Source: Romanomermis culicivorax (taxonomy: Eukaryota > Nematoda > Enoplea > Mermithida > Mermithidae). Taken from it: 64,000 bases of DNA. This document shows positions 21,043 to 32,700 of the stretch, in pieces; position 1 is the first letter of the stretch, and the number at the start of each line of letters is the position of its first letter. Made by a program: the position numbers and the translations under genes. The stretch lies in contig CAWUHX010000101.1 of assembly GCA_963922205.1 (NCBI GenBank), positions 515,001 to 579,000 of the forward strand, written 5' to 3'. The notes beneath the pieces were generated by a model, which saw only the letters and a list, made by a program, of their open reading frames with translations, was not told the origin of the DNA and did not search any database.

Positions 21043-21250
21043 TACCACCTGTCCACTGATGCCCCAGTGACACTTCTGGACCAGCTATCCATTTCAGATG
21101 CAGTCCCAAAGGCTGACTCCGCTGATCAGGATCGACCCCACTGATTCCCAATGACACTGATGATCGAACCTGATAGCAACCCCAACTTTGTTGCCGAAGC
21201 CAATGCCACAATGCTAGGATGATCAATTGGACAACGATGCACATTAAGGA

Positions 21251-22130
21251 GAGGGTCCTCCTTCTCTAAAGCCAACTATCGGTCTTTTTGTAACTATTTA
21301 TGTACTTGACAAAGGATGCTAGCAAACAGAGTTGGTGTCCCTCCAGAGGCCTTCTTACCCCGTCTCTACAGGAATGCATGCACACCGGCCTCTTCTTGGC
21401 TAAGAAAGGCCAGCGCCAACTATTTTTGGCCTTCTGCTCGACCTCCTCCTGTAAGAAGAGTTGATGATTACAGTAGTCACTTCCTCCTACCATACTCAGG
21501 AGTGACTGACACTGCTACTCCCAGTAGCATAAATATTGAGTTTGTTTCACCAAACTGGTATTTCGAAACTCTAGGATAGGATCGACTCAAAGCACCCTTT
21601 TACCCCAACATCACCCTTTTTATATTAATAAAGAAATTAATTTGAATATTTCGGTAAGTCTTCTCCATAAGCTACATCATTGCGATTGGGCCTCAACTCT
21701 CTCTCTCTCTCTCTTAAGGCCGATGTATAGTCGTCCTGATCCTTAAAAATGGCCTTTCCTGAGTCAGGAAAGCTCGTTTCCTATGGGGATAGCATTCCCG
21801 ACCTGATAAGGAGAGGTGTCCTCGATGTCTTCCTGATTGGTAAAGGATCGGCTTTCCTGACGTCGGGAACAAAGTACAAGCCTTCCGTACTTTTTAAGGA
21901 TCGGGAAAGCTACACACTACAGTAAATACTCATCAAATGTGTGGCTTTAGCCTGCACATAATCCTAGTTACATTTTCCAGGAATTGGAATGTAAAACGAA
22001 GTGAAATTAGCAAAAACTAAGAATTTGCTACCAGATAAGATAGAGTAGTCAGCTAAGAAATAGATTTTTCATGTTTTTCTGTGAAATATGCGCACTTCAC
22101 CCAAGAGCAGTACTTTGCAACTACAGCGCA
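21251..22130. other. Tail of element A and flanking repeat up to the 3' LTR of element B
   Basis: 21250-21600 may be the 3' end or LTR of element A (an AAGGAGAGGG purine tract at 21246, AATAAAG at 21629), but no second LTR proves it. A CT microsatellite lies at 21697-21716. No gene is seen. Confidence 0.3.
21728..21919. mobile_element. Possible small TIR element (TAGTCGTCCTGATCC)
   Basis: It begins TAGTCGTCCTGATCCTTAAAAA and ends with the reverse complement of TAGTGTGTAGCTTTCCCGATCCTTAAAAA, so the ends are partly inverted. The opening 15 bases recur at 34748, where the body also contains CCTTTCCTGATCCTTATC. No matching duplication was found. Confidence 0.4.
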
Positions 22131-23016
22131 TGTAACGACCAGATTTGTGTGAGGTACTTTACTTTCAACCAATGGTCGATACGGCGGGAATGGAATAACG
22201 GGACTGGGCGCGGCGAGATGATAATACGAAAATACATGGATGATCGATGGTCGCTTGAACGTCGAATAATAAAAATGGATGGCGCGTTTGCTTGCAAATA
22301 AAATATACGATACGGTTTAATTGCTTTCGAAGACAATTGCTTGCAAATAAAAACGAACGGCCGCCGATCAAAATTCACAAAATAATAACTAACTAAATCA
22401 CGCTTTGCTTCTTCTTTTATACGACGTTTCTGGCCACTCCCTGGGCACCGCGGGAGGTGAAGCTTCTGTCCATCTTCTTCCGCCAATTGTCGCTTCCTGC
22501 TATGCTTTTTATGCTTTCTTAGTCACGCCTTTTTAATGCTTTCCTGGTACAGTATGCTTTTCGTGCGTCCCTTGCTTTCTACGGTGGGTTTGGCCACACC
22601 TCTGTGCTTCTGTGCATGCTTCCTGTATCCATTTCTCTGTATACACATGTTTTGTGGGGCCCCCGCTACCGTTACACTTGAGACTACTGTCTGGCGGGGC
22701 TTCTATGTATTTTACTGTGTGCAGGTGTTGTTTACGATTTTTACGGGGGATTATGGTAGCTGTTGAATGTGTAGTTTAGTGTAGGTTCTAGGGGAACAGC
22801 TGCCGTTTGTGCAAATTAATTGGGGTATCTTAATTGGGCTACAGGGGTGTGAACAGATCAAAATAAAGTGCTTCACGTAATTTTGTAGGAATGTTTGGGT
22901 GCGAATCCCAGACACCCTTGAGACGATAAAATGTGAAAATAAAATAATATCTAATAAATGTCTATCACATACAGTATGCTACATATTTACAGTACTGCTT
23001 TAGCAGGTACGTTACA
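22131..23016 (-). repeat. 3' LTR of retroelement B
   Basis: It is 886 bp, identical in length to the partner at 33020-33905 with no net indel. Ends are TGTAACG/CGTTACA. Most differences from the partner are transitions, many at CpG sites. It directly follows the purine tract on the - strand. Confidence 0.92.
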
Positions 23017-23029
23017 TTTCCCTCCTTCC
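23017..23029 (-). other. Polypurine tract of retroelement B
   Basis: On the - strand the 13 bases directly before the 3' LTR are all purine: GGAAGGAGGGAAA. This is the expected plus-strand primer position in LTR retroelements. Confidence 0.8.
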
Positions 23030-23047
23030 GGAGTTGAACGTCCTCGT

Positions 23048-24286
23048 TCAAGGCTTTCGACGTTGAGGAGTGGTGGGGGCAGATTCGATACTTGCTTTCC
23101 GAGGGTAGAAAGGGGTTGTCTCATTTACATGCACCATAAATGTGATATTTTTATGGGGGTGTTTAAGTGTAACGTTGGGGTACATGAAATTTGTAACTGT
23201 ATAGGGCCCGTTTTGGTGAGGGAGGAATTTGGGAGTCAGCCCTTGTTTACACGAATGATTTTTGTAAAGAATAAGATCACCTGCCTTGTAATGTATGTTC
23301 TGAGCATGCTTGTTATACTGACGGGTATAGTGGTCCTGGGCTTTTTGTAAACTTTTCTGCACAGTTGAGAGTGCTTCTGTAAAATGTGATCTATTACGAA
23401 GGGCGTAATCGTCTAAATCAACCATGTAGGATGTGGGGAAAAAATTTAAAGCTGCTTCTGATGGCAGATTTGCTTGCCTACCGTGTAGTAATTCAAATGG
23501 GGGATACGATGTGCTATCATTTTTATGAATGTTGATCGAGAAAACGGCATAGGGCAGATAAGTATCCCAATCAGTGTGATTTGAGTTGATGTACATGCGG
23601 ATACGGGTGGCTAGGGTCTGGTTGCAACGCTCAACTTCCCCGTTGGCAATGGGATGGTATGAGGTGGTATGAATTTTCTGAGTATTGCATAAACTAGTCA
23701 TCCGTGAGAAGAGATCCGATACAAAATCGAAGCCACGATCACAATGGATGATTTCTGGGGACCCATGACGGCAAACAATTTTGGTTACGAATAACTTGGC
23801 AATAGTGGCTGCAGTGATATCGGGGGTCAGGAATGCCTCTACATACTTTGTGAAATAATCAATGAAAATGACAATGAATCAGTTGCCGTCTTCAGTGAGG
23901 GGTAGCGGTCCCATGCAATCAACACCCACTCGGTCAAATGGGCCAGTCGGCTGAATTGGTACCAGATTTGCATGCACTTTGTGCCTGAGGGCTTTCTGTG
24001 TCTGGCATGGGTGGCAAGTTTTGCAGTAACATTTGATATCACGACTCATTTGGGGCCAGAAATATTTTTGTCTGAGCAAGTGTAAAGTTTGCCATGCCGC
24101 AAAATGACCTGTGAATTTGCTGTCATGATGATAGGCAATGAGGTGCTGGACCTGTGACTTGGGAATGTATAGTTTTGCCTGTTTGTCGACTATACGGAAG
24201 AGGATGTGTTGATGTACTGCGAATTTGATCAGAGTAAGGGGGTGTTTTTGGGCGATTTTTGCTAAAATACTTTTGACAGTTGGATC
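23048..24286 (-). pseudogene. Integrase region of retroelement B pol
   Basis: The reading frame is open for about 1.2 kb with one TGA (about 23879-23881). It begins just after the inserted hAT-like element. The zinc-binding part reads HHDSKFTGHF ... CKTCHPCQTQK (His-His-Cys-Cys). The catalytic core shows VDCMGPLP, HCDRGFDF and NGEVERCNQTL, supplying the D, D and E of the DDE triad. The C-terminal part carries RKASIESAPTTPQRR and ends shortly before the purine tract. Integrase would join element cDNA to the host genome. The single stop suggests recent decay. Confidence 0.88.
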
Positions 24287-25267
24287 CATGGCTGTGCGCA
24301 AGGGGGGGGCGGGGGCGGCCGCCCCCCCCCATTGAGGCAGCAACTCTAAACCGAAAACATGCGTTTTGGTGGACTTTAAAAGGTCAAAATCTCAAAATTT
24401 TACGGCGCTTCGCGCCGGTCATGGGTATAATTATAACTATATTCTATCAGGCATGGCCGTTAGCATATCTACTTTGACTTACTAATTAATGATCAACAGT
24501 TTCTATCAATCAAGTTAGCTCGTTTCATTTTCTAATCGTTCACAGTCAATTATGTCGCCGAAAATATAGATTTTTCATCAAGTCTCTCAATTTTTTCTCT
24601 CGATGATTGGAATTTTTTAAAGTTTGCAATCTGAACTTTCGCGTTTATTGAAGGTGGAAATTGAAGATATTACTCTAGAATGCGATTTCAAAACATTTGT
24701 TCACAAATTATCTGAGGGAGAGATTTATTTTTCAGCGTTTTAGAATACAAAAACCCGAAAATTTTTTCGGCGCTACGCGCCAGAATGGGAGGCAAATTAT
24801 GCTTCATCAGTCTGATTTTAATTTATTTCCCAATGTTATGAAAGTTCATTTTCCAGCGCTTTAGAAAGTGAAAATCAAAAAATTTTTCCGGCACTCAGCG
24901 CCGGACCATTCTATAGAAAACCAATATATTCTTCATGAGCTCATTTTAACTAACATAACCAGAATTTTCTCAATTTTTTTCCTCATTTTTGCAGGTTTCT
25001 GACTACAAAAACAACAAAATGCTTGGGTATGCTCTTAAAATGCATAAAAAAGGATCCATAGCCACATTATAAGCGTTTTTAAAAATGTGGAAAATTTTTG
25101 TAAAATGAGGAAAAACATTTTGGGTCTGGTTCTCATGTGGAAAAAATCTTAGAGGAAAAAAACAGTGATGCACACAGTATATCCGCCTAAGATCAACATT
25201 TTCTGGGGCTATTCAGTGAAGAAATCTAGTCCGCCCCCCCCATGAAAAAATCCTGCGCACGGCCCTG
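24287..25267. mobile_element. Non-autonomous hAT-like element, CAGGGCCGTGCGCAGG family, copy 2, in pol
   Basis: The 981-bp insertion is flanked by a perfect 8-bp duplication, GTTGGATC, at 24279-24286 and 25268-25275. The right end, inverted, reads CAGGGCCGTGCGCAGG, and the left reads CATGGCTGTGCGCAAGG. Hairpins lie at about 24404, 24773 and 24893. It splits pol between RNase H and integrase. Relative to copy 1 it is inserted in the opposite orientation. Confidence 0.92.
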
Positions 25268-25275
25268 GTTGGATC

Positions 25276-27748
25276 AGTACGTTGGAGTTCGGCAAAGTTT
25301 TTCTGTTGCTCTTCTTGTTCAGTTGCTTCAGCTTCCAAAACCGAATTGATAGTAGATATTTTGGGGCGGGTTTCTAATTGCTCAATATCGAAGGATTGCT
25401 TTGCTGTCTGTCAGGGGAATCGTGAAACAGCATTTGCATTGCGGTTAGCAGTGCCTTTCTTAGGTCGAATGTCTAGCTGAATACCAGAAAGGGCTAATCT
25501 CCAACGGGCAATGCGAGGGGATGGGTTTTCCTTCTGTAAAACTGCTTGAACTGCTGTATGGTCAGTGTGTACAATAACATGTTGCTGAAAAAGGTAGGGG
25601 CGGAAATACTTGACAAACTCGACTACTGCAAGGGTTTCCTATTCAGTGATTGGGTAGTTGCATTCTGCGGGTTTCAATGTGGGGCTCCCAAAAGCAATGG
25701 GGCGATCCTGACCTTTACTGTCTAGCTGACTGAGAACAGCGCCAATTCCGAGTTTTGAGGCGTCAGTTTGCAGAATAAAGGGTTTTGTGAAATCGGGATG
25801 CTGCAATATTGGGGCATGAATGAGTAATTCTTTTAGCTTAGTGAATGCATTTTGCTGTTCAGGGCCCCAGGAAAATTGCGAATTTTTTTTGAGTAGCGAT
25901 GTGAGTGGGCTAGAAACTTGAGAGCAATTTGGGATGAATCTGGGATAATACGAGGGTAGGCCAAGGAATGACTTAACTTCTTTTGAGCTTTTGGGCGTGG
26001 GTATGGCACAGATTGCCTGTACCTTATGGGGATCTGGTGGGATGCCTTGTTGAGAAATGACGTGGCCTAAGTATTAGACTTGGGGCTGGCAGAATTTGCA
26101 TTTTTGTATATTTAGTTTAAGGCCTGCTTGTGAGAATCAGGCCAGAATAGTGTCTAAATGTTCCAGCATTTGGGCATGGGAATCTGCGAATACCAAAACA
26201 TCGTCGAGATATACAAGGCATGTGTTCCATTGCAATCCTGAGAGGATAACATCTATTAACCTTTGGAATGTGGCTGGGGCATTGGTGAGACTGAAGGGGA
26301 GGTAGTTGAACTGATATTGTCTGGCTGAGCAATTGAATGCAGTTTTTCTCTGTCTGCTTGTGCTATGGGAATGGAATAGTATGCATTGGATTGGTCAAGG
26401 GACGTAAAATATTTCATGCCACGCAGGGTGTCTAGGATTTCGTCTATACGGGGCAAGGGGTAGGTATCTTTTTTGGTTACCTTATCGAGACCTCTAAAAT
26501 CAATGCATAACCAATGGCCTCCATCTTTTTTGGGGACTAAAACTGTATTGGTACACCATGGAGAATTGCTTTGGCTTATGACACCTGCTGCTGCGAGTTG
26601 CTCAACTTCTGCTTGTATGATTTGCTTTTCTTTTGGGGAAGTCTGATAAAGTTGTCTACGTACGGGTTGGGAGCCATTGGTGTCAATTGTATGTGAAACA
26701 AGGGTGGTTCTACCTACATCCATTTTGGATTTAGCATATAATGTAGGATACTTCGATAGGGTGCGTAGGAGTTGCGTTTTCTCGGTTTCTGTGAGGTCAC
26801 TGGAGGTTAAATTAACATTTTCTTTTAACCATGTGAATGTATCAAAACCATTGGGCTGGTTTTATGTTGAAGGGGTTGGATTAGCGGGAGCATTTTGTTT
26901 CGGGATGTAACAGGAGACTGTACCAATGCATGTTCCAGGGTAAAGAGTTTGGGCTGTTTCTTGTGTGTTTAGCACCGATATGCCTATGCGACTGTTTTGG
27001 TTTTCAGAGACACAAGCTGCGAAATGAACTTTGGAATTCTGTTTGGGTTTCGGAGTAAACTCGAGCTGTTTAACTTGTAGGTACGATTTGGGCAAAGGGA
27101 CAGTGAATTCGGTGACTGTACGGGGTGGTAATTCTAATTTTTTGTGGAGATAGGTTCCACCACGGGTCCAAAGGGTGCTATATTCTAGGCCATCACAGGG
27201 TAGTATGACATTGCCAAATTTGACCTGAGATTTTTGATTGTTGATAGTATATTCCAAAAATCGGCTGAGAAAGTTTTTGCCTAAAAGGATGTCTGCTGTG
27301 CAATCTTTTTGTACGTGGACCATTATTGTTTCCTGGATTGTTTGGGCTGTCACTGTGACAAAAGTGGTCCCTACAAAGTGAATCGGGAGATTATTTGCTG
27401 CTTTTGCTTGGACTAGCGGGGGTACTGTAAAAGTTGAGCGATCCGTGAATCAATAAGTGAGTAGACTGCACCAGTGTCAATCATGCCTTTTGTGATTAAT
27501 TTGCCGTTAAGTGTGATTGGAATATGAGGGGTATGCTTCTCAGGTACATTTTGGGGTGGCTTGTTTGATCCAGATTGGTGAATTTGATTAATGAGTTCGA
27601 TTGTAGGAGTTCAGGGGGTATCAATATCGACAAGGACGTATTTCTGCTGTGTTTGTGCCCCACGATGATTAGCTAATTCTAAGAGAGCATGGCCGAATGA
27701 TGGGGGGATGGTCTCATCGTCTGTTGTTTGATGGTATTTAATACTCAT
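25276..27748 (-). pseudogene. Protease, reverse transcriptase and RNase H region of retroelement B pol
   Basis: Translation would start at ATG 27748 inside the end of the envelope frame. The N-part includes MIDTGAVYSLID (27489-27454), an aspartic-protease active site, then ADILLGKNFLSRF. Reverse transcriptase runs from about 26730: PVRRQLYQTSPKEK, CIDFRGLDKVTKKDTYPLPRIDE, YFTSLDQSNAYYS, and the catalytic box YLDDVLVF (about 26200). RNase H follows (LQTDASKLGIGAVLSQLD about 25770; VHTDHTAVQAVL about 25565). Breaks seen: a TGA near 27632, a frameshift near 27425, a frameshift near 26330 and several stops in RNase H. It is the same clade as element A. Confidence 0.88.
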
Positions 27749-29700
27749 GTTCATTTGTGGCATGATGCTTTGGAGAGGGGAAATATTTTCGAAGAATGAG
27801 AAAAGAATAAAAGACCCCTGCTACGATTACAGTAATAATGGCTAGGTTGATAATGATCTGCAGGGGTCCTTTGAGTAAATTGTTTAATCCGTGTGTGAGA
27901 CTTTGGGTGGTACCGGTTATTACATATTCTATGCCTTGACCAGCGCCAGAGAGGGTATTTCCGAGTGCTTGGCCAGTGCCTGAGATCATGTTGTAAACTG
28001 TATCCGAATTGAGAGACATTTGGGCAGTGTAATTGACGAGTTTTTTAACAACATTTTCGAGTGTATGAGTTTTGTAAATATATTGTTTCAAAAAGAGTAA
28101 GTTGGTTGAAATAGTTGCAAGTTGATCATGAAAAATGGCGGGTGTATTAAAATGGAAAAAGGAGAAATTTTGGTTCCAAACGATTTCTAAAGATAAATTT
28201 GTGACATGCGGGGATCCTGTTTCACTGACCCATGTATTATTCTGTTTGTAAAGGGCTACATGCATGTGATGGCAGTCAACGGTTTGGGAAAAAGGGGTCA
28301 AATCGTTGCCTCCTGGATTTGAAAACATGAGTTCAGTTCCTACGAGAATGGGTAAAAGTTTGTAGCATGTTTGGTTGATTTTGTCGTTGTAAAAGATTTT
28401 AGATGCATTTACCTGCTTGCAGGGCGAGACTGTGAGGGCTTCTCCTGTGAATTCTGCTATTATGTCAGTTTGCTGTAGAACTGCACGTGCTCCGAGGGTT
28501 GCATCAAGGTGCAAAATTTGCCAGACGAGATCAAGGTGACGTTGTGCCTGTCTGCATAATTCACTCCATACGTTTTTGAAATTTTGAATTTCGAATTCCT
28601 GGATTTTATCTGCTAGATAATTTAGTTTGGCGTTAATGGGTTCAAAATCATCAAAATTGTATAGTGTAATATGGGTTTCGTTGGTTTTTGGGGTTAAAAA
28701 TGTGTTACGATGTAGTGTGCTTTTGTCTAATTGTACAACAATGCCTTGTTCGGTGAGAATGCTGTCTTGGATTTCTGGGCAATTGGGGTTCGAAAAGAGT
28801 GTGTTTTTAACCAAGAATGCACCTTGTAGCTCTTCTATTATCATGTGGGTTTGCGTGAGTTTGATGGGATGTGTATTTTTGTATTCGAAGGGGCATAAGT
28901 TTTCAAATGCTGTTTCATTCCAGATAATGGATCCGTCAGCTGTGACACAATGACCTGATGTCGGTTTGCATGACCCCAGGTCACCTAATGTACCTGTCAT
29001 AGATTTTCCATTCCAAGATGCCATTTGTCCTATTTCTATGATGACGTTATTGACCGACATACAGTGGTCTGTACAACACCATGTGTATTCTATGCTTAGG
29101 GAGTTGTTTGTTGACCAATATCCTGGTTGAGTTTCATATAATTTTTGACCGTTGTGTTCTTAGTCTATAACGATTGCCTTACAAACATGTGGGGTTAGAT
29201 TTTGCATTTCGGTTTGGTCGAAGACAATACCTTTTGAGCCAAAAATCCTGTATTAGTTCAAATTTTCCGTTTGCGAACACTGCATTTGTATGCGTCTGTT
29301 ATGTGAGGTTTAGTGGAGGGGATATAGATTTTTCTGAATGTCTGTACGGGTTTATCTACTGTGGAAGGGGGCATGCATGATACATGTTTTGGTATGCTGA
29401 CTGAGTGACCGCTCAATGAAGTTCCACACATCTGAAATTGGGCACTACACGATGTGGGGATTATTATACAAAGAAAAATACAAAACATCAGCCAGTAGAA
29501 TGTTTTAGTGGAGGCGGCGGGGCACTGTGTTTTTTCGCTCTGATCAATTTGGCGTGGCGATTGTTGTTGTTTTGCAATTTTGAGCTGGGGGGGTGGCTGG
29601 TTTGCAATCTGAATGGTCTGTAAAACTTTAGAAGTTGAGTCATGGGATGGGGTTTGGACTTGCTTACTTGTGGGGGTCGGTAGAAGTGTTTGGCGGGAGC
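27738..29700 (-). pseudogene. Envelope-like glycoprotein gene of retroelement B, placed between gag and pol
   Basis: The main frame, 29060-27738, has 440 codons. Upstream, the same gene continues through a TAA near 29160 and a frameshift near 29250 to a leader with a typical signal peptide (MFCIFLCIIIPTSCSAQ, about 29488). The ectodomain is Cys-rich with many N-glycosylation sequons (NET, NAS, NQT, NNT, NLS, NFS, NYT). A heptad-like stretch lies near 28100, a Gly/Thr-rich segment follows, and one membrane anchor (about 24 apolar residues) is followed by a short basic tail. This is the layout of a type I viral fusion glycoprotein. I cannot assign the family from sequence alone. The 3' end overlaps the pol ATG. 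Two lesions make it inactive as it stands. Confidence 0.75.
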
Positions 29701-29704
29701 GGAA

Positions 29705-32700
29705 TTAGTAGGGTTTGGGGGTCAGGCCATGGAGAAGGGATAACAAGTTGCGGCCTGCTTTTGACGGGGTTTCGGGGGCAGTGGGCCGCGTGGTGTCTTG
29801 CTTTCGGGGGATCTTGTAGCCTACGGGGATGGTGGGCGGCGATTTTTCGATTTTTGCGGCTTCAGGCGTGGGGGGTGGTGACATGGCGCACCAATTGGGT
29901 ACGTCCAGGTCGAGGACGTATTCGTCACTACGGCAGTGGGTGTTGGGCATGATAGTTCCTAAAGTAGTCTGAGGGCTAGGGATCGGCCGAGGGTAAAATA
30001 AAAAGCCTCGGCCTCGGCCGAGCCGAGGATTTTTGAAATCCTCGGCTCGGCCGAGGCCGAGGCCGAGGCCGAGGCCGAGGATTTTTTTAACATGATATTA
30101 TATTAATACACTGGTCACTGGTAATACTAATAAGAGACTTCTTCACTCTTGCCTTTATGATCTTCATCAAGTAATTCAAAACATAAAAAAATTTATTGTA
30201 AAAAATTTATTGTAAAAGTGTAACACTAAATAGGTAAATTAACGCAAAGATGTCTTCTATGCAAATTTTGTAGAATTTATGTAGTCAACCCGTCACTTTG
30301 ATGCACTGTTTTTTTTCCACGAACTTTTTTCCACAAATGTGGAAAGGGGTCAAATTTTTTTTCCACATGTGGAAAAATTTTTTTTCGTCTTAAAATCCGT
30401 TTTTTGGCTTAAAAATGCTCACAGACGCTTTATCGCACTGTTTTTGAGCTTTTTCAAATTTTCCGGTGTATTTAGAGAAGTTAATTCATTAAAATTGGAG
30501 AAAAAATTGAAATGTTCGACCTAAAAGCCTAATCTACAAGCGTTGTTGAACAATTTTTCTAGCAAACTATCCAAGAGCACAATTGACTTGAATTACACAA
30601 GAAATCAATGGTCAAGTCCTCTATGATGACAAGTGAAAGCCCAAAAAAGATGGTACTTTCCGGCGCAAAGCGCCGGAAATTTTTTTGGGTATATTGACAT
30701 TCTGGGATGCTGGAAAAGCATTTTTCCGAACATTATTTCAAGAATTAGATTCCAATTTAGTGTTCAAGAGTCGTAATTTCTAGAATTTTACTTGAAAAAT
30801 TTTAAAATCTGTAATTTATTTGTAAACTCTCATGAACTTGGTCGAAAATATATGAGTAAGAAAAGTATAACTTTCCGAAAGATATTTCCAAGAAGCTTTT
30901 GAATTGATTTTACGTTAGCAAAGAAATAATCACATCATAAATCCTAGAGACTTGACGTGTATTCATCTTTCTCAAAAAGAAAAAATGCGAATCTTCATTA
31001 AATATTACGATAAAATGTTGAAGATAACCAATTAAAACATGAGATACTACCTTTAAGATGATGAAAACTATTATAGATTAAGTGATAAATGAAAGTAGAC
31101 ATGATAAAAGCCGCGCCTGAGCTACTTAATGAATAATGATGATTATTAAAGTTATAACCGGCGCGAAGCGCCGGAAAATTTAGGGATTTGGACCTCCTAA
31201 AATGCACCAAAATGCATCTTTTCAATATGAAAACCCCAAATTTTTCTTCCGCATTTGTGGAAAGACCTCAAAAATTTTTTCCACATTCCAGATTTTTTTT
31301 CCACATTATAGTGCAAATGTGGAAAAAAAACAGTGCTTTGATGCAGTAAACATTTTACATCAAAAATATCCTACTTGCTTTAGAGTTGCAAATAATCCTC
31401 GGCCTCGGCCATTTTTGATCGACACCCTCGGCCGAGGCCGAGGGTGGCCGAGGGTACCAATCCTCGGCCGAGGCCGAGGCCGAGGCCGAGCCCTCGGCCG
31501 ATCCCTACTGAGGGCCATTAGTTATGGCGGGTAATTTTGAGTAAAATGCCGGGTCATCAATGTCCATGAGGGGTTGGGGTTGCCTGTACTCAATGCAATT
31601 TTGAATGTTACGACTCTGTTGATTGGGACAGTACCTGCTTGTATGACCTCTCTGCTTGCATCTAAAACATTGAAAATTGGAGTAGGGTTTGGAAAGGCAG
31701 TTATCAGATCTATGTCCTGTTTGGGAGCAGTGGATGCATCCGCTTTTACAATCACGCGTACTGTGATTATTACGAAAACAGATTTCACATGATTTTCGGG
31801 TGCCTACTGATTTACAATTACGAGCTACGTGTCCGATTTGTCCACACTGGAAGCATGTGGGTTGCCTAGGGGTGGTATTGTTCCTGTAAGCATTATTCCT
31901 GCTGAAAGTATTGTTACTGAAATTGTTGTAGCTACTCTGTTGTGGGGGTTGCGGCTTTTGTTTGATCTGCAACTGTAAATCTTTTACTTGTTGTTCTAAC
32001 TGATGCAAAAGATCCTGTTGGTCTGTATTTTTGGTTAGGGAAAAGATGGGTTCGGGTTTTGGGGGTATAAATGGAAGGGCGTTGGACTTTAACTCATTTC
32101 TAAGGATTTGCTGTTTGATGTAAGCTGCTTCGTCTGACATTTCTTTTAGAGTTGCGAACCCTCTATACTTAATTGCTTCCCTGATTTCGTTTTGCATGCC
32201 TTCTACAAAGAGGGGTTTTATGATCATTTCTCGTGCGTCTGTGTTAGAGTTACGGTAGGCGAGGGTTGCGAGATGTTCTAGATCAAATAAGAATTCCGTT
32301 ACTGTTTCTGAACGCTTTTGTTTTCTTTCGCGTAAAAATTGTTGATGTAGCTCATTATCTCGATTGTTTGAGAAAAATGCCTGTAATGCGACTTTATACT
32401 GCTCATATGTGTGGGGAGGGTTTTCGGAATTGGCTAAACTTTTGAATTTTGCTAACGCGGCTCCTCCTAAATGAATTTCTAAACATGCTAACTCTAACTG
32501 TACGTCTGTATCTTTCATGCCTTGAAGTGCCATGAATTGTTCTAATCTTTTGTTCCATTCACCAAAATGTTGGGTCATGCCGCCCGTGAATACTGTAGGT
32601 TTCGCGTAGAAATTATTTGCCATGTTATTACGAATGTTTGCTGTTCTGAGATCATCTATTAGGGTAGGGTTTACTGTATTCTGATTCAATTGTGTGCGTA

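Larger units (their letters stand above)
16030..21250 (+). mobile_element. Degenerate Ty3/gypsy-type LTR retroelement A
   Basis: About 4.1 kb of C-rich former coding sequence (CCT/CTC-rich, unlike its AT-rich surroundings) encodes shifted pieces of protease, reverse transcriptase, RNase H and integrase. It is interrupted by a 1081-bp hAT-like element. The LYPGTKIGEV and PVRRIPYQTSPKEK stretches closely parallel the pol of element B (22131-33905), so both belong to one clade. No gag is recognisable, and no LTR pair was found. Confidence 0.8.

Noticed and set aside
28627..28953. 108-codon + strand frame inside the envelope-like gene
   Set aside because: Antisense shadow of the 440-codon envelope frame.
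29635..29952. 105-codon Gly/Trp-rich + strand frame
   Set aside because: Antisense of the Pro-rich gag tail; composition is explained by that.
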